64,000 nucleotides of DNA from JADGNZ01 sp963715895 (GCA_963715895.1 OY970284.1:6386001-6450000); one strand, 5' to 3'; shown: positions 47,727 through 56,225, counted from the first letter of the stretch. The notes: generated by a model not told the origin, from the sequence alone. Translations and numbers: made by a program.

Positions 47727-48239
47727 CTAATCGCTGAAGATGCGTTGCAGATGGATCTCGAGAGTCGGGAAGAGTGAAGAGGTGAGAGTGTCGTTTTCCG
47801 ATAACTCGGCGGCTTGCTCGTAACGTCCCGCGGCGTTGCGGCGAAAGATCCGAACGACGTCACGTGCAGCATCGACGATCCAATACTCCCCGACGCCTGT
47901 TCGCTCGTAAAGCGCGTGTGCGGTGGCTCCTTCACATCTCTTGTCTGGGACCTCGATAAGGAGCTCGGGAGCGGCCTGATCGTTGCTCACCATCGCGATC
48001 TCACGTCGTTCCTCGTCGTAGTCCGAAAGGACGATATACGGAGCGAAGTAGAGTTGCCTGAGCGGGTGATCTTCAAGGTATTTGGCGATCGTAAGAACGA
48101 GACGATACAAGAGTAGCTGGTTCCTTGTAATCGGTGACCCGTTCACGTAATGAACCCCGTCGATGATCTCGTGACGGAGACCGTCCTCGGGCAGAAGGGC
48201 CAGATCGTCGTAGGTCCATTTCTTCGTCGCCCCAAACAT
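47727..48239 (-). CDS. Uma2-family (DUF820) PD-(D/E)XK endonuclease-like protein
   Basis: 170 residues. WTYDDLALLPEDGLRHEIIDGVHYVNGSPI is the standard N-terminus (about residues 8-37). The nuclease-like core has APELLIEVPDKR with E and a D/E..K replaced by K/R, and GVGEYWIVDAARDVVRIFRR is the conserved second motif. Uma2 proteins are widespread, often in many copies, and their role is not settled. The ATG at 48239 fits the family start. It is 13 bp after the treY stop on the same strand, so it is probably co-transcribed. Confidence 0.88.
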   Translation of the reverse strand: MFGATKKWTYDDLALLPEDGLRHEIIDGVHYVNGSPITRNQLLLYRLVLTIAKYLEDHPLRQLYFAPYIVLSDYDEERREIAMVSNDQAAPELLIEVPDKRCEGATAHALYERTGVGEYWIVDAARDVVRIFRRNAAGRYEQAAELSENDTLTSSLFPTLEIHLQRIFSD

Positions 48240-48252
48240 GGATCGACAAAGT

Positions 48253-51006
48253 CTACGTCTTCTCCAGCACTGCCACCGGAAAACGCGCGAAGATCTTGCG
48301 TGTCTCCGTCCCGTCGTGCTCGTCGCTTGTGAAGAGGTTGCGCCACCTGCCGGCCACGCCTGCATCCGACGCATCGCCCCACACATCGCCGATCGGAAGG
48401 GTTCCTAGCTTGACAAGACTGGCGACGAGCCGCGGGACGGCCACCAGCACCGCGTCGTCCTTGTAACGCCGAACGAACGCGCAGACGTTCGGGCCGGCTT
48501 CGAGCGGCTCGTAGGTGCCGTCGCGGAAGAGATCGGTGTAACGGGCGCGCAACTCCAGCAACTTCCAGGTGACGAACATCTTGATCCGACCGTCGTGCCA
48601 GCGGCGAAGGAGAGTATCGATGGAGACGCTCTTTATCTTCTTCAGCATCGCGGCGCGGTGCTGGTAGTCGACGGGACGGCGATTGTCGGGATCGACGAGG
48701 CTGAAATCCCACAGCTCGCTCCCCTGGTAGAAGTCGGGCGCGCCCGGCGCGGTTGCTTTGAGCACGATCTGCGCGAGGGCGTTGAGGAAGCCGTAGAAGG
48801 CGACCGGCTTCTGGAAGCGGGTCAGATCGGCGCAGAACTTTGGATCGCTGAGGAGGGCGTCGGCGAAGGAGAGCAACACATCCTCGTACTCCGGATTCGG
48901 GGCGATCCAGCTCGTATGCGTTTTGGCCTCGCGAGCGGCCTTCTCCAGGTACTGTTTCAGACGGTCGCGGACCGAGGGGAGCTCCGTTTTGTCGAGCGGC
49001 CACATGCCGGTGAGCGTCTCGTAGACGAGCAGCTCCGTATTGCGGTCGCCGATCCCAAACCTCTTCGACCAGCGGAGCACCTGCCGCTCCCACCGCGGAG
49101 CGATCTCGGAAAGGACGTTGATCCGGGCGCGGACGTCCTCGCTCCGTTTCGTATCGTGCGTCGAGGTGGCGTTCATCGTGTGCGGCCAGTGACGCTGCAT
49201 CCGCGCGCCGCGCTCGTGGAACTCGGCAAGGCCATCGAATGCGGCGCGTCCCGGATTTCCACCGACCTCGTTGAGCGAGATCAGGCGGTTGTAGTTGTAG
49301 AAGGCGGTGTCCTCGACGCCTTTGGCCATCACCCGGCCGGTGAACTGTTGCCAGCGCATGACAAAGGCCAGCCAGTGCTCGTGTTCCGAGAAGACGTACG
49401 GCGGCGGATCGACGAGGAGAACGCGCTCGAGGAAGGAGAAGAGCCGCTCGTCGAGCGTCGATCCGGCGCGGCGCCGTGCCTCCGCGATCGCGGCACGGAT
49501 CGATTGCGCATCGGCGTCAGCGATCGCTCCCTCGCGAACATACGTCCGGTAGACGCACATACAGGCCGTCACCTCGGCCAGTGCCGCGGTGAGATCGACC
49601 GGCGCGAAGTCGCGCGCGTTCCGGTCCGGCATGGCCACGGCGCCGAGCTGCTTCCCGAGCGCGCGCATCTCGCCGGAGAAGAGCTCGCGGATGATCTGTT
49701 TCTTTCGCGCGTAGCAGATGTCGTCGAATGTGTCGTTCATGCCGGTGAAGCCGCGGTAGAAACGATCGAGCTGCTGCAAGCCCTTCGGATCGACGAAAAG
49801 TGCGTTGGCGGCGTCGAGAAAGTCGTAGCCGGTCGTCCCGCTGACCGGGAAGTCGCGGGGCAGCTCCTCGCCGTGTTCCAGAATCTTCTCCAGGACGATG
49901 TAGAAACTCTTCTCATCCGAGTGACCTCGGGAGTCGGGGGTCGGGAGTCGTAGAGAGGCGTCTCCGACCCCCGACTCCCTATCCCCGACTCCCGTTAAGC
50001 GCAGTTGCATCTTGCGCAGGTAGGCGGCCGGATCGTGGAGCCCGTCGATGTGGTCGATGCGCAGCCCGGTCACCTTTCCTTCTGCGATCAGCTCGAACAG
50101 CCGCCGGTTCTGCGCCTCGAACACCTCCGCGTTCTCGACCCGGACGCCGACGAGATCGGTTACGTCGAAAAAGCGCCGGTAGTTGATCTTCTTGCTGGCG
50201 ATTCGCCAGTAGGCGAGCCGGTACCACTGCGCGTCGAGGATGGCATCGAGCAGGTTGAAACTCGCGGCATCGCCGTCCACGCCGTTGATCCGCTCGATCG
50301 TGGCGTTCAAGGCATCGCGAAAGACAGCGTCCTGCTCGTAGATGCGCCAGAGCGTTTCTTTGAGGAACCTGCTGTTCGAGACCGTGTCGGCGTCGTCGGC
50401 CAGCTCGCGCAGCTCGACGGCTACGCCTTCCGGGGGCAGCGAGGCCATGCACTCGTGAAGAATCGTTCCGTACGTCTCGGGCGCGACTGGCAGGCGCGTG
50501 TCGTAGTAGGTGAAGAAGAAGCCGTCGGCATCGAAATGAAGCTTGATCTCCTGCGATTCGAGCGCCTCGCCGTACGGCTTGCCGAGGATCGGAAGCAGAA
50601 CTTTGAAGGAGGTCTGGTCAGACGTCGTCACCGACATCCAGGCGGTGTCGAAGTAGTACCGGAACCGCGAGTGCTCGCCGTTTTCGAGAACGCTCATCCA
50701 CCATGCGTTCTCGTGGGTGGCGGCCATGTGATTCGGAACGATGTCGAGCAACAGGCCGATCTGATGCCGCTGCAGCTCCGCGTGAAGGGCGTTGAAATCG
50801 TCCTCCGTTCCCAGCTCCGGATTGAGCGCGCCGGCATCGACGATGTCGTACCCATGCGCGCTCCCCTTGCGCGCGCGAAAGATCGGCGAAGCGTAGACGT
50901 CGCTGATGCCGAGTTCGGCAAGATAGGGAACGATCGCCCGCGCGTCGGCAAACGTGAAGCCGGCATTGAACTGGAGGCGGTACGTGGATCTCGGGACGCG
51001 GTACAT
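48253..51006 (-). CDS. treY: Malto-oligosyltrehalose synthase
   Basis: 917 residues of GH13_26. It turns the reducing end of maltooligosaccharides into a trehalosyl unit. Segments are MYRVPRSTYRLQFNAGFTFA at the N-terminus, YASPIFRARKGSAHGYDIVD, LLDIVPNHMAATHENAWWMS, the catalytic RIDHIDGLHDP with nucleophile D318, EKILEHGEELPRDFPVSGTTG with acid/base Glu, and GVEDTAFYNYNRLISLNEVG. Between residues about 336 and 360 lies an insertion encoded by a GAGTCGGGGGTCGGGAGTC hairpin, in frame (see separate entry). Its partner treZ is about 20 kb away on the other strand. Confidence 0.93.
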   Translation of the reverse strand: MYRVPRSTYRLQFNAGFTFADARAIVPYLAELGISDVYASPIFRARKGSAHGYDIVDAGALNPELGTEDDFNALHAELQRHQIGLLLDIVPNHMAATHENAWWMSVLENGEHSRFRYYFDTAWMSVTTSDQTSFKVLLPILGKPYGEALESQEIKLHFDADGFFFTYYDTRLPVAPETYGTILHECMASLPPEGVAVELRELADDADTVSNSRFLKETLWRIYEQDAVFRDALNATIERINGVDGDAASFNLLDAILDAQWYRLAYWRIASKKINYRRFFDVTDLVGVRVENAEVFEAQNRRLFELIAEGKVTGLRIDHIDGLHDPAAYLRKMQLRLTGVGDRESGVGDASLRLPTPDSRGHSDEKSFYIVLEKILEHGEELPRDFPVSGTTGYDFLDAANALFVDPKGLQQLDRFYRGFTGMNDTFDDICYARKKQIIRELFSGEMRALGKQLGAVAMPDRNARDFAPVDLTAALAEVTACMCVYRTYVREGAIADADAQSIRAAIAEARRRAGSTLDERLFSFLERVLLVDPPPYVFSEHEHWLAFVMRWQQFTGRVMAKGVEDTAFYNYNRLISLNEVGGNPGRAAFDGLAEFHERGARMQRHWPHTMNATSTHDTKRSEDVRARINVLSEIAPRWERQVLRWSKRFGIGDRNTELLVYETLTGMWPLDKTELPSVRDRLKQYLEKAAREAKTHTSWIAPNPEYEDVLLSFADALLSDPKFCADLTRFQKPVAFYGFLNALAQIVLKATAPGAPDFYQGSELWDFSLVDPDNRRPVDYQHRAAMLKKIKSVSIDTLLRRWHDGRIKMFVTWKLLELRARYTDLFRDGTYEPLEAGPNVCAFVRRYKDDAVLVAVPRLVASLVKLGTLPIGDVWGDASDAGVAGRWRNLFTSDEHDGTETRKIFARFPVAVLEKT
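49928..49994. repeat. GAGTCGGGGGTCGGGAGTC hairpin inside treY, in frame
   Basis: The left arm CGGGAGTCGGGGGTCGGGAG is matched by CTCCGACCCCCGACTCCC and ATCCCCGACTCCCG around a short loop (TCGTAGAGAGGCG). It adds about 23 codons, read on the minus strand as GDRESGVGDASLRLPTPDSR. It is the same type of micro-repeat hairpin as the intergenic ones, here within an essential-looking enzyme domain. Confidence 0.8.
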
Positions 51007-51050
51007 GTGCGAGCTGAGCAGTTGCGAAAGGGGTGCCCGGGCGGGCGGGG

Positions 51051-51139
51051 TGGGTTGCTGAGTTACCAGGTTGCTGGGTTGCTTGGTTGCTCGGCTCCAA
51101 AACGATCAGCAACTTAGCAACTCAGCAACTTAGCAACTC
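51051..51139. repeat. Hairpin of GTTGCTGAGTTACC / CAGCAACTTAG micro-repeat
   Basis: The left arm GGGTTGCTGAGTTACCAGG and further GTTGC units pair with the right arm AGCAACTTAGCAACTCAGC. The loop is about 10 nt. It separates the treY start from the stop of the 51138 gene on the same strand. Confidence 0.8.
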
Positions 51140-52067
51140 AAACTGAGCGCGGCACGGTCATCGCCATGCCGACAAAAAACACCAAACACCCGGCGATGGC
51201 GGGACCGAGGTGGAACAGGCTGGTGTAGCCGATCATCGGATGGACGGCGATGGCGGTGCAGAAGCCGGCCACGCCGGCGGCCGCCAGCGCCTGCCAGAGG
51301 CTGCGCGACGACCATCCATGCAACACGGCCAGAAACATCGCCAGGCCGCAGGAGATGAGCGCGCCGCCGAAGCCGGCCCGATCGTGCGCGATGAGCGGTA
51401 CGAGCCGGGCGTTGACCTGGTGCAGCTCCGCGGGCGTGATGCCCATGAACTCAATGTCCTGCGGGACGAACACCGAGGTCATGCCGACGGTCATGATCGT
51501 CAGGCCGGCGGCGATGATTCCGAAGGTGGCCAGAAGCAGGAGGATCCGGCCGATGCCGTCGCGCGAGTGCACGTCGAGCGCGGGGCGTGCGATGTGCTCG
51601 ACCCGCAACGTGCGCGTCCGCACCAATCCCGCCACGAACAACGGCAGCAATCCCAGCGTGGCCGCACCGTGCCAGGTGTCGAGATAGCCATAGCCGAGGT
51701 ATGCGAGAAAGCTGAGGAATCCGGCGCCGCCGCTGATGACCAGAGCCCACCACGCCCACGATTCACGGCGGCGCAGCGGAAACTCGGCCAGCCAGAGGTA
51801 CATCACGCCGATGGCGATGAGCACACCGCCGAAGGAGACGCGGTCGTGAACCATGAAGTGGACGATGCGGCAGCCGCGCAGCAGGCAGAGCTGCCGGGCG
51901 GTCATGCCGAGGTAGTCGGTGTCCTGCGGGAGGAACTGGCCCGTGGACGCCTGGAACAAGGCGAAGGCACCGGCGCCGATCAACGCGAGCGCGGTCAGCT
52001 TGATCAGCGAGCGTCCGTCGCCGAGAGGCGTCTCGAAGAATCCGCGATCGTTGTCGTTGCCGCGCAT
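51138..52067 (-). CDS. Eight-TM membrane protein with an internal duplication
   Basis: 309 residues, about eight transmembrane segments. The first half contains LPQDTDYLGMTARQLCLL followed by IVHFMVHDRVSFGGVLIAIG. The second half contains VPQDIEFMGITPAELHQV followed by LVPLIAHDRAGFGGALISCG. These are clear copies of one module of about 150 residues. The conserved H-D-R and PQD residues in both copies suggest a binding site. I do not know the family name. It is divergent from gluQ with a 22-bp gap. Confidence 0.75.
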   Translation of the reverse strand: MRGNDNDRGFFETPLGDGRSLIKLTALALIGAGAFALFQASTGQFLPQDTDYLGMTARQLCLLRGCRIVHFMVHDRVSFGGVLIAIGVMYLWLAEFPLRRRESWAWWALVISGGAGFLSFLAYLGYGYLDTWHGAATLGLLPLFVAGLVRTRTLRVEHIARPALDVHSRDGIGRILLLLATFGIIAAGLTIMTVGMTSVFVPQDIEFMGITPAELHQVNARLVPLIAHDRAGFGGALISCGLAMFLAVLHGWSSRSLWQALAAAGVAGFCTAIAVHPMIGYTSLFHLGPAIAGCLVFFVGMAMTVPRSV

Positions 52068-52089
52068 GTCGAAAGGCTACCATCGAGCT

Positions 52090-53013
52090 GTGAGCACAAC
52101 GGGCCGCTTCGCTCCCTCCCCGACCGGTCCCCTACACCTCGGCAGTCTCGTTGCCGCGGTGGGGTCGTGGTTGTTCGCGCGACGCGCCGGCGGCCGCTGG
52201 CTGGTGCGCATGGAGGATCTCGACACGCCGCGCGTCGTGCAGGGCTCCGCGGACGAGATTCTTCGCGCGCTCGAGCGATACGGCCTCACGTGGGATGGCG
52301 ACGTCGTCTATCAGTCGCAGCGAATCGCGCTGTACGACGATGCCCTTGCTACCTTGCGTGCAAGGAGTCTGGTCTACGACTGCGCCTGCTCGCGCGCCGA
52401 TCTGCAGCGGGCGGCCTCGGCGCCTGTCGGACGCGAACCGGTCTATCCGGGGACCTGCCGGCTTGGCCTCCCTCCCGGCCGCGCGGCGCGAGCTATTCGG
52501 TTCCGCGCGCCACACGGCATCATCGGCTTCGACGACATCGTTCTCGGACACATCGAAGAGGATGTATTCGAGACTACCGGCGACTTCGTCGTCCGCCGCG
52601 CGGACGGCGTTTACGCCTACCAGCTTGCTGTGGTCGTCGATGATGCGGCGCAGGGGGTTACGCAAGTCGTCCGCGGAGCCGATCTGCTTTCCTCAACCGC
52701 GCGCCAGATCGCTCTGCAACGGGCACTCGGCCTGCCCACACCGTCGTATGCTCATCTGCCGCTGGTCGTGAATGCCGACGGCAGCAAACTGGGTAAACGG
52801 GACGGGGCCTTGCCGTTGCCGTCACTCGACGAAAGGAAAGTGGCCGAGACGCTGGCGTTCGCGATGGGGATCCTCGGAGTGAATGTTGCTCCCGACACTC
52901 CGGAGCGGATGCTCAGCGAAGCCTTGGTCAGTGGCTTCCAAGCTCCGGCACAGACAAGAGTGTCTGTGCCCACAGCTGTCCAAATTAGGTTGAGAAACGG
53001 CCGGTTCTGCTGA
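52090..53013 (+). CDS. gluQ: Glutamyl-Q tRNA(Asp) synthetase with IS-derived tail
   Basis: Attaches glutamate to queuosine in tRNA(Asp). The GTG at 52090 begins at the family N-terminus (GRFAPSPTGPLHLGSLVAAV, HIGH-type motif). WLVRMEDLDTPR, YDCACSRADLQ and YPGTCR give zinc- and glutamate-binding features. The KMSKS-type loop is SKLGKRDGALPLP. The anticodon-binding domain is absent as in GluQ. The last residues (TAVQIRLRNGRFC) come from the left end of the inserted IS. Before insertion the frame ended at a TAG right after VSVPH, inside a hairpin element. The enzyme body is therefore intact. Confidence 0.92.
   Translation: MSTTGRFAPSPTGPLHLGSLVAAVGSWLFARRAGGRWLVRMEDLDTPRVVQGSADEILRALERYGLTWDGDVVYQSQRIALYDDALATLRARSLVYDCACSRADLQRAASAPVGREPVYPGTCRLGLPPGRAARAIRFRAPHGIIGFDDIVLGHIEEDVFETTGDFVVRRADGVYAYQLAVVVDDAAQGVTQVVRGADLLSSTARQIALQRALGLPTPSYAHLPLVVNADGSKLGKRDGALPLPSLDERKVAETLAFAMGILGVNVAPDTPERMLSEALVSGFQAPAQTRVSVPTAVQIRLRNGRFC
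52947..52970. repeat. GGCACAGACA hairpin, left copy, interrupted by the IS
   Basis: GGCACAGACA-AGAG-TGTCTGTGCC, a 10-bp perfect stem with a 4-nt loop, followed by CACATT on the far side of the IS. It pairs with the inverted copy at 54408-54431 and defines a short hairpin-ended element of about 130 bp. That element existed in the gluQ 3' end before the IS entered. Confidence 0.75.
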
Positions 53014-54326
53014 GCGTACGAGTCATTTTTGACGGGAAGTGAGATCGACCCCCTCAGATGCTGTCCAAATTGAGGGAGAGTTGAGCGGGTGGAGGGAGAG
53101 GCGGTGGAGTGAACGGGTCGTTGAGCCAGGACCACAGATCGCGGTAAGCGAACAGGTTGAACCGCAAGATGGCGAGCAGATTCGACAGAGCCCATCCGAA
53201 CGTGGAGCGTAGCTTGAGGTACCGAAGCGTGAGGATGGCGATCAGAGCCGTCCAGACCTGGATGTGAAGAGCATTCGCGGAGGTCCCCACGAAGGTCTTG
53301 ATGCGCAGGTTCTGCTTGATGGCTTTAAAAAACGACTCGATCTGCCATCGCTGTTCATAGATGGCAGCGATGGTGGTTGGTCCGAAGCTCAGATGGTTGG
53401 TGAGAAACTCATAGGTCCGGCCGTCCTGAGCGCGATACTCGACCAAGCGAAGAAGTGGAGAGGAACCGCCTCTGAGTTGCCGGCTGGTCAGCTGGATGGT
53501 GGCATCGCGAAGAACGCCGCCCTTCTGAGGAATGGGGTTCTCTTTGACCACAGAATAGGTCGTCCGTCGTTTGAGTCGCGTGACGAAGAAGATGCCGCGT
53601 TGGTCGAGTGAGCGAAACCAGCGGAAGTCGATGTATCCACGATCGAAAGCGATGATCGTACCGGCTGGGAAATCCCAGTCCCGAGCCACTGTCACGTCGT
53701 ACTTTCGGGCTTCGGTGATGAGGCAGAAGCTCGGTAGCAGCCCGTTGTGATCGAGAATCATGTGAAGCTTCACCGCTCCCTTGGTCTGCTTGTAGTGAGC
53801 CCAGTCAAACAGGCTCGCGCAAAGCTCGATCACGGTTGCGTCGATCGACAGCAACGGGTTCTTGAACCGCAGCTTATGCTTCGGTGCAATCTGACGGCAG
53901 CGCTGATACATCTGCTCGAAAACGAGCTGGTACAACTCCCACGGCCGGTGGGCGTTTGCGTAGGAAAGGGTGGACTTGTTCGGCGCCTCCTCGATACCGA
54001 GGTGATTGAGCTTCCCTTCCACCGAGGCCAGTCCCTGGCATATCTCACGAAGCGATTGGGCCTTGCCCAACTGGCAAAACAGCATCGCCACGAACTGCTG
54101 CCAACAGGTGAACCCTCGAGCGTGCCTCTCGGCCTTGGCCTCTCGAACCAACTGCTCGAACTCTGCCCGGGGAAACAACTTGAGAATCTGTCCGAATACG
54201 CTAGAAAATGCACTCAACGCTGGGCCTCCTGTTGATCGGTCGTTCTTGGTCGAACTGCCTAATCCTACAGAGCCCGGCGTTTCCGTCGAGGGCCAAATTC
54301 TCCTAACCTAATTTGGACAACTGTGG
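52970..54326 (-). mobile_element. IS4-family insertion sequence, 1357 bp
   Basis: The left end CCACAGCTGTCCAAATTAGG and the reverse complement of the right end CCACAGTTGTCCAAATTAGG form terminal inverted repeats. The flanks carry a 7-bp direct repeat TCTGTGC (52963-52969 and 54327-54333), a target-site duplication. It has a single transposase gene with no passenger and is apparently complete. The target is the left arm of a hairpin element at the end of gluQ. Confidence 0.9.
53054..54217 (-). CDS. IS4-family DDE transposase
   Basis: 387 residues. The N-terminal DUF4372-like region is FPRAEFEQLVREAKAERHAR followed by GFTCWQQFVAMLFCQLGKAQ. The DDE domain has LSIDATVIELCASLFDWAHY (first D), AFDRGYIDFRWFRSLDQRGI (second D) and YEQRWQIESFFKAIKQNLRI with the YREK-type motif holding the catalytic E. 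It appears intact. The C-terminal LNSLFSW-like end and Pro-rich tail are normal for this group. It is close to the ISPepr1-like branch of IS4 by its 7-bp duplication and N-terminal domain, tentatively. Confidence 0.92.
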   Translation of the reverse strand: MSAFSSVFGQILKLFPRAEFEQLVREAKAERHARGFTCWQQFVAMLFCQLGKAQSLREICQGLASVEGKLNHLGIEEAPNKSTLSYANAHRPWELYQLVFEQMYQRCRQIAPKHKLRFKNPLLSIDATVIELCASLFDWAHYKQTKGAVKLHMILDHNGLLPSFCLITEARKYDVTVARDWDFPAGTIIAFDRGYIDFRWFRSLDQRGIFFVTRLKRRTTYSVVKENPIPQKGGVLRDATIQLTSRQLRGGSSPLLRLVEYRAQDGRTYEFLTNHLSFGPTTIAAIYEQRWQIESFFKAIKQNLRIKTFVGTSANALHIQVWTALIAILTLRYLKLRSTFGWALSNLLAILRFNLFAYRDLWSWLNDPFTPPPLPPPAQLSLNLDSI

Positions 54327-54407
54327 TCTGTGCCACATTAGTCCTCGCTTGTGGCCTCAGGACTCGTGGCTCGCACAGATTGTTGGCCAAAAAGCAGCGG
54401 CCAATGT

Positions 54408-54431
54408 GGCACAGACACTCTTGTCTGTGCC
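54408..54431. repeat. GGCACAGACA hairpin, right copy
   Basis: GGCACAGACA-CTCT-TGTCTGTGCC, reverse complement of the copy at 52947-52970, preceded by AATGT as the mirror of ACATT. It marks the far end of the element into which the IS was inserted. Confidence 0.75.
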
Positions 54432-54510
54432 TGGCGGCGAAGCCGCGCATTTTGCCGGCTGAAGGCAAATGCTACTTTTCTCGCATCGGACTCCGCAAGC
54501 GAGTCAAAAA

Positions 54511-54531
54511 GCGCGGGCGAGACGCCCGCGC
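54511..54531. terminator. Strong 9-bp GC hairpin between convergent genes
   Basis: GCGCGGGCG-AGA-CGCCCGCGC, a perfect 9-bp stem with a 3-nt loop, preceded by AAAAA on the plus strand. It lies 10 bp beyond the stop of the GNAT gene. It may end both the gluQ/IS side and the GNAT operon. There is no long T run, so it could equally be a repeat-derived palindrome. Confidence 0.5.
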
Positions 54532-54541
54532 TCCCAGGGGG

Positions 54542-55078
54542 TTACAACTTTAGGAGCAGCTTGGTCATGTCGTGCTGGTTGCCGTCGGGGTCGGTGCCGT
54601 AGCCCGGCATCACGTAGGGCTTGAAGCCGAGGTGCTCAAGCGTCGTCACGGCATCGGCTTCGAGGTCGGAGATCAGCATCGCGCTCAGATGACGCAGGCC
54701 GTTCTCGCGCGCGATGCCGATGAACTGGTTGACCAGCAGGGTACCGAGACCGACGCCGCGGAAGGCGGGATCGATCATCCACTTGATACGGCCGGCAAGA
54801 CGCAGCGGACCGCCGTCGCGCCGATGGAGCGTGGCGTCGGCCACGATGCGGTTCCCATCGAGTGCCAGCAGCGGGAAGACTTTCGCGTAATCGATATCGC
54901 GGCCCCATTGCTCGATCAGAGAACGGTTGCCGATCGGGTCCCAGGCAAAGCGCCGATAGGCGATCGGCAGATGCTGGAAAAACTCATACAAGGCATCGAC
55001 GTCCTTCTCGGCGAAGGGACGGAGGAGAACTCTGCGGCCGTCGCGCAGGACGGCCTCCTGCGGATAGCGGTGCGGCAT
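54542..55078 (-). CDS. GNAT-family N-acetyltransferase
   Basis: 178 residues. The GNAT core is visible: VLLRPFAEKDVDALYEFF (strand 1 and helix 1), IKWMIDPAFRGVGLGTLLVN with the R/Q-x-x-G-x-G/A acetyl-CoA motif (RGVGLG), and LEHLGFKPYVMPGYGTDPDG. This sort is often found as the regulatory acetyltransferase of acyl-CoA synthetases, but no partner domain is present here. It ends the minus-strand group that begins at 57440. Confidence 0.85.
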   Translation of the reverse strand: MPHRYPQEAVLRDGRRVLLRPFAEKDVDALYEFFQHLPIAYRRFAWDPIGNRSLIEQWGRDIDYAKVFPLLALDGNRIVADATLHRRDGGPLRLAGRIKWMIDPAFRGVGLGTLLVNQFIGIARENGLRHLSAMLISDLEADAVTTLEHLGFKPYVMPGYGTDPDGNQHDMTKLLLKL

Positions 55079-55095
55079 GAGCGAACGATATCAGA

Positions 55096-55530
55096 TCAGA
55101 CGAACTCCGCCGTGTCTCCGACGCGGATCAGGCCCCCTTCGACGACCTCGCCGAAGACGCCGCCGCGCCACTCGGCGCGAAGAGCCTGGCGCAGGCCGGC
55201 CTGGGCCTCCTCCATCCGCTCGCATGGACGGGTCTCGCCGAAGATGCGGATCACGCAGCCGCCGAGCCGGAGCAGCTTCTCTCGCGACACACCCAGAGCG
55301 ATGCCCCGCACCATCACGTTTGCCCTGCGCTTCGACGGATCGACCTCGGCGCCGGCCTCCGCGGCGGCATCGCGCCACGCCGCTTCATCGATGATCGTCA
55401 CCTGCCGCCGGCCGCCCTGATCAGCGTTCCCGGCAAGCCCGCGGCCTGCCACGGCCTGGGCGCTGTCTACACCGTCCATGACTCCGCGATGCGCGCGCTT
55501 GATCCAGATCGAGACGACGTCACCGGTCAT
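55096..55530 (-). CDS. MOSC-domain protein
   Basis: 144 residues, nearly only the MOSC domain: IKRAHRGVMDGVDSAQAVAG, GGRRQVTIIDEAAWRDAAAE, then IRIFGETRPCERMEEAQAGL, whose cysteine is the conserved cofactor/sulfur ligand. MOSC proteins bind molybdenum cofactor or sulfur. Substrate not predictable. The ATG at 55530 overlaps the stop of the preceding gene by 4 bp (ATGA). Confidence 0.85.
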   Translation of the reverse strand: MTGDVVSIWIKRAHRGVMDGVDSAQAVAGRGLAGNADQGGRRQVTIIDEAAWRDAAAEAGAEVDPSKRRANVMVRGIALGVSREKLLRLGGCVIRIFGETRPCERMEEAQAGLRQALRAEWRGGVFGEVVEGGLIRVGDTAEFV

Positions 55531-56225
55531 TGTTTTCCCTCCGCACGCCGTTTGATCGCTTCCAGCCAGCTTCGGCGGATGATGCCACTGCCGGGACGGA
55601 TGACGCGCCAATAGACTGCGAAACTGCGCCGCGCCGCGTCGGTGCCGGCGTGGACGCGCGTCTCCGTCGTTACCAAGCCATCGGGCTCGATGTGGAAGTT
55701 CATCACGGCCAGCGTCCCCGGCGCCACCCGCGTACCGAAGACCAGATCATGTGGAGCGTCGTCAGCCAGGATGCGAAATCCGCTGCCGGTGGCGACGTCG
55801 AGAATCGGCTTGGCGTCAGGGGCGTGCAGGATGCTTTCCCGCTCGCGGCACCTGCCGAGGCAGCGAATCGTGGTGAGGACCTGGAAGAAGCGGATCTCGC
55901 CCGCGGTGACCTGCCGGATCGCCGCATAGATCCGCTCGGGCGATGCGGCGATCCGGATCTCGTGCCGTTCCTCGAACTGCCAGCGCGGCATGATCCTGTC
56001 CAGGCGGGAGGTGGGATAAGCCACCAGCCGTTCACGGACCGGCCAGCAAACGGCGATCAGCACGAAGACGATGCCGGTGGCAAACAATACGGCCCCTCGC
56101 CGCCTCTGCCGGCGGAACAGCATCGCCGCAATCCCGGCCACGATTGCCGCGGCGCCGCAGTAGAGCAGGACAGAGAGGAACATCAGCGACGAGTTTAGCC
56201 GCTCATTCACTGCCACCCCGATCAT
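55527..56225 (-). CDS. Membrane protein with SRPBCC-like domain
   Basis: About 232 residues from the ATG at 56225. A GTG at 56210 overlapping the preceding gene's stop and an ATG at 56183 are also possible. Two transmembrane segments (SLMFLSVLLYCGAAAIVAGI; GAVLFATGIVFVLIAVCWPV) are followed by a polyketide cyclase/START-like region (HEIRIAASPERIYAAIRQVT, then FHIEPDGLVTTETRVHAGTD). It is in a tight operon with MOSC and the beta-helix gene. A hydrophobic ligand in the membrane is likely for the domain type but not shown. Confidence 0.7.
   Translation of the reverse strand: MIGVAVNERLNSSLMFLSVLLYCGAAAIVAGIAAMLFRRQRRRGAVLFATGIVFVLIAVCWPVRERLVAYPTSRLDRIMPRWQFEERHEIRIAASPERIYAAIRQVTAGEIRFFQVLTTIRCLGRCRERESILHAPDAKPILDVATGSGFRILADDAPHDLVFGTRVAPGTLAVMNFHIEPDGLVTTETRVHAGTDAARRSFAVYWRVIRPGSGIIRRSWLEAIKRRAEGKQ

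Noticed and set aside
52970..54326. IS insertion as a knockout of gluQ
   Set aside because: The catalytic body including the KMSKS-type loop precedes the insertion. Only the last one or two codons are replaced by 13 others.
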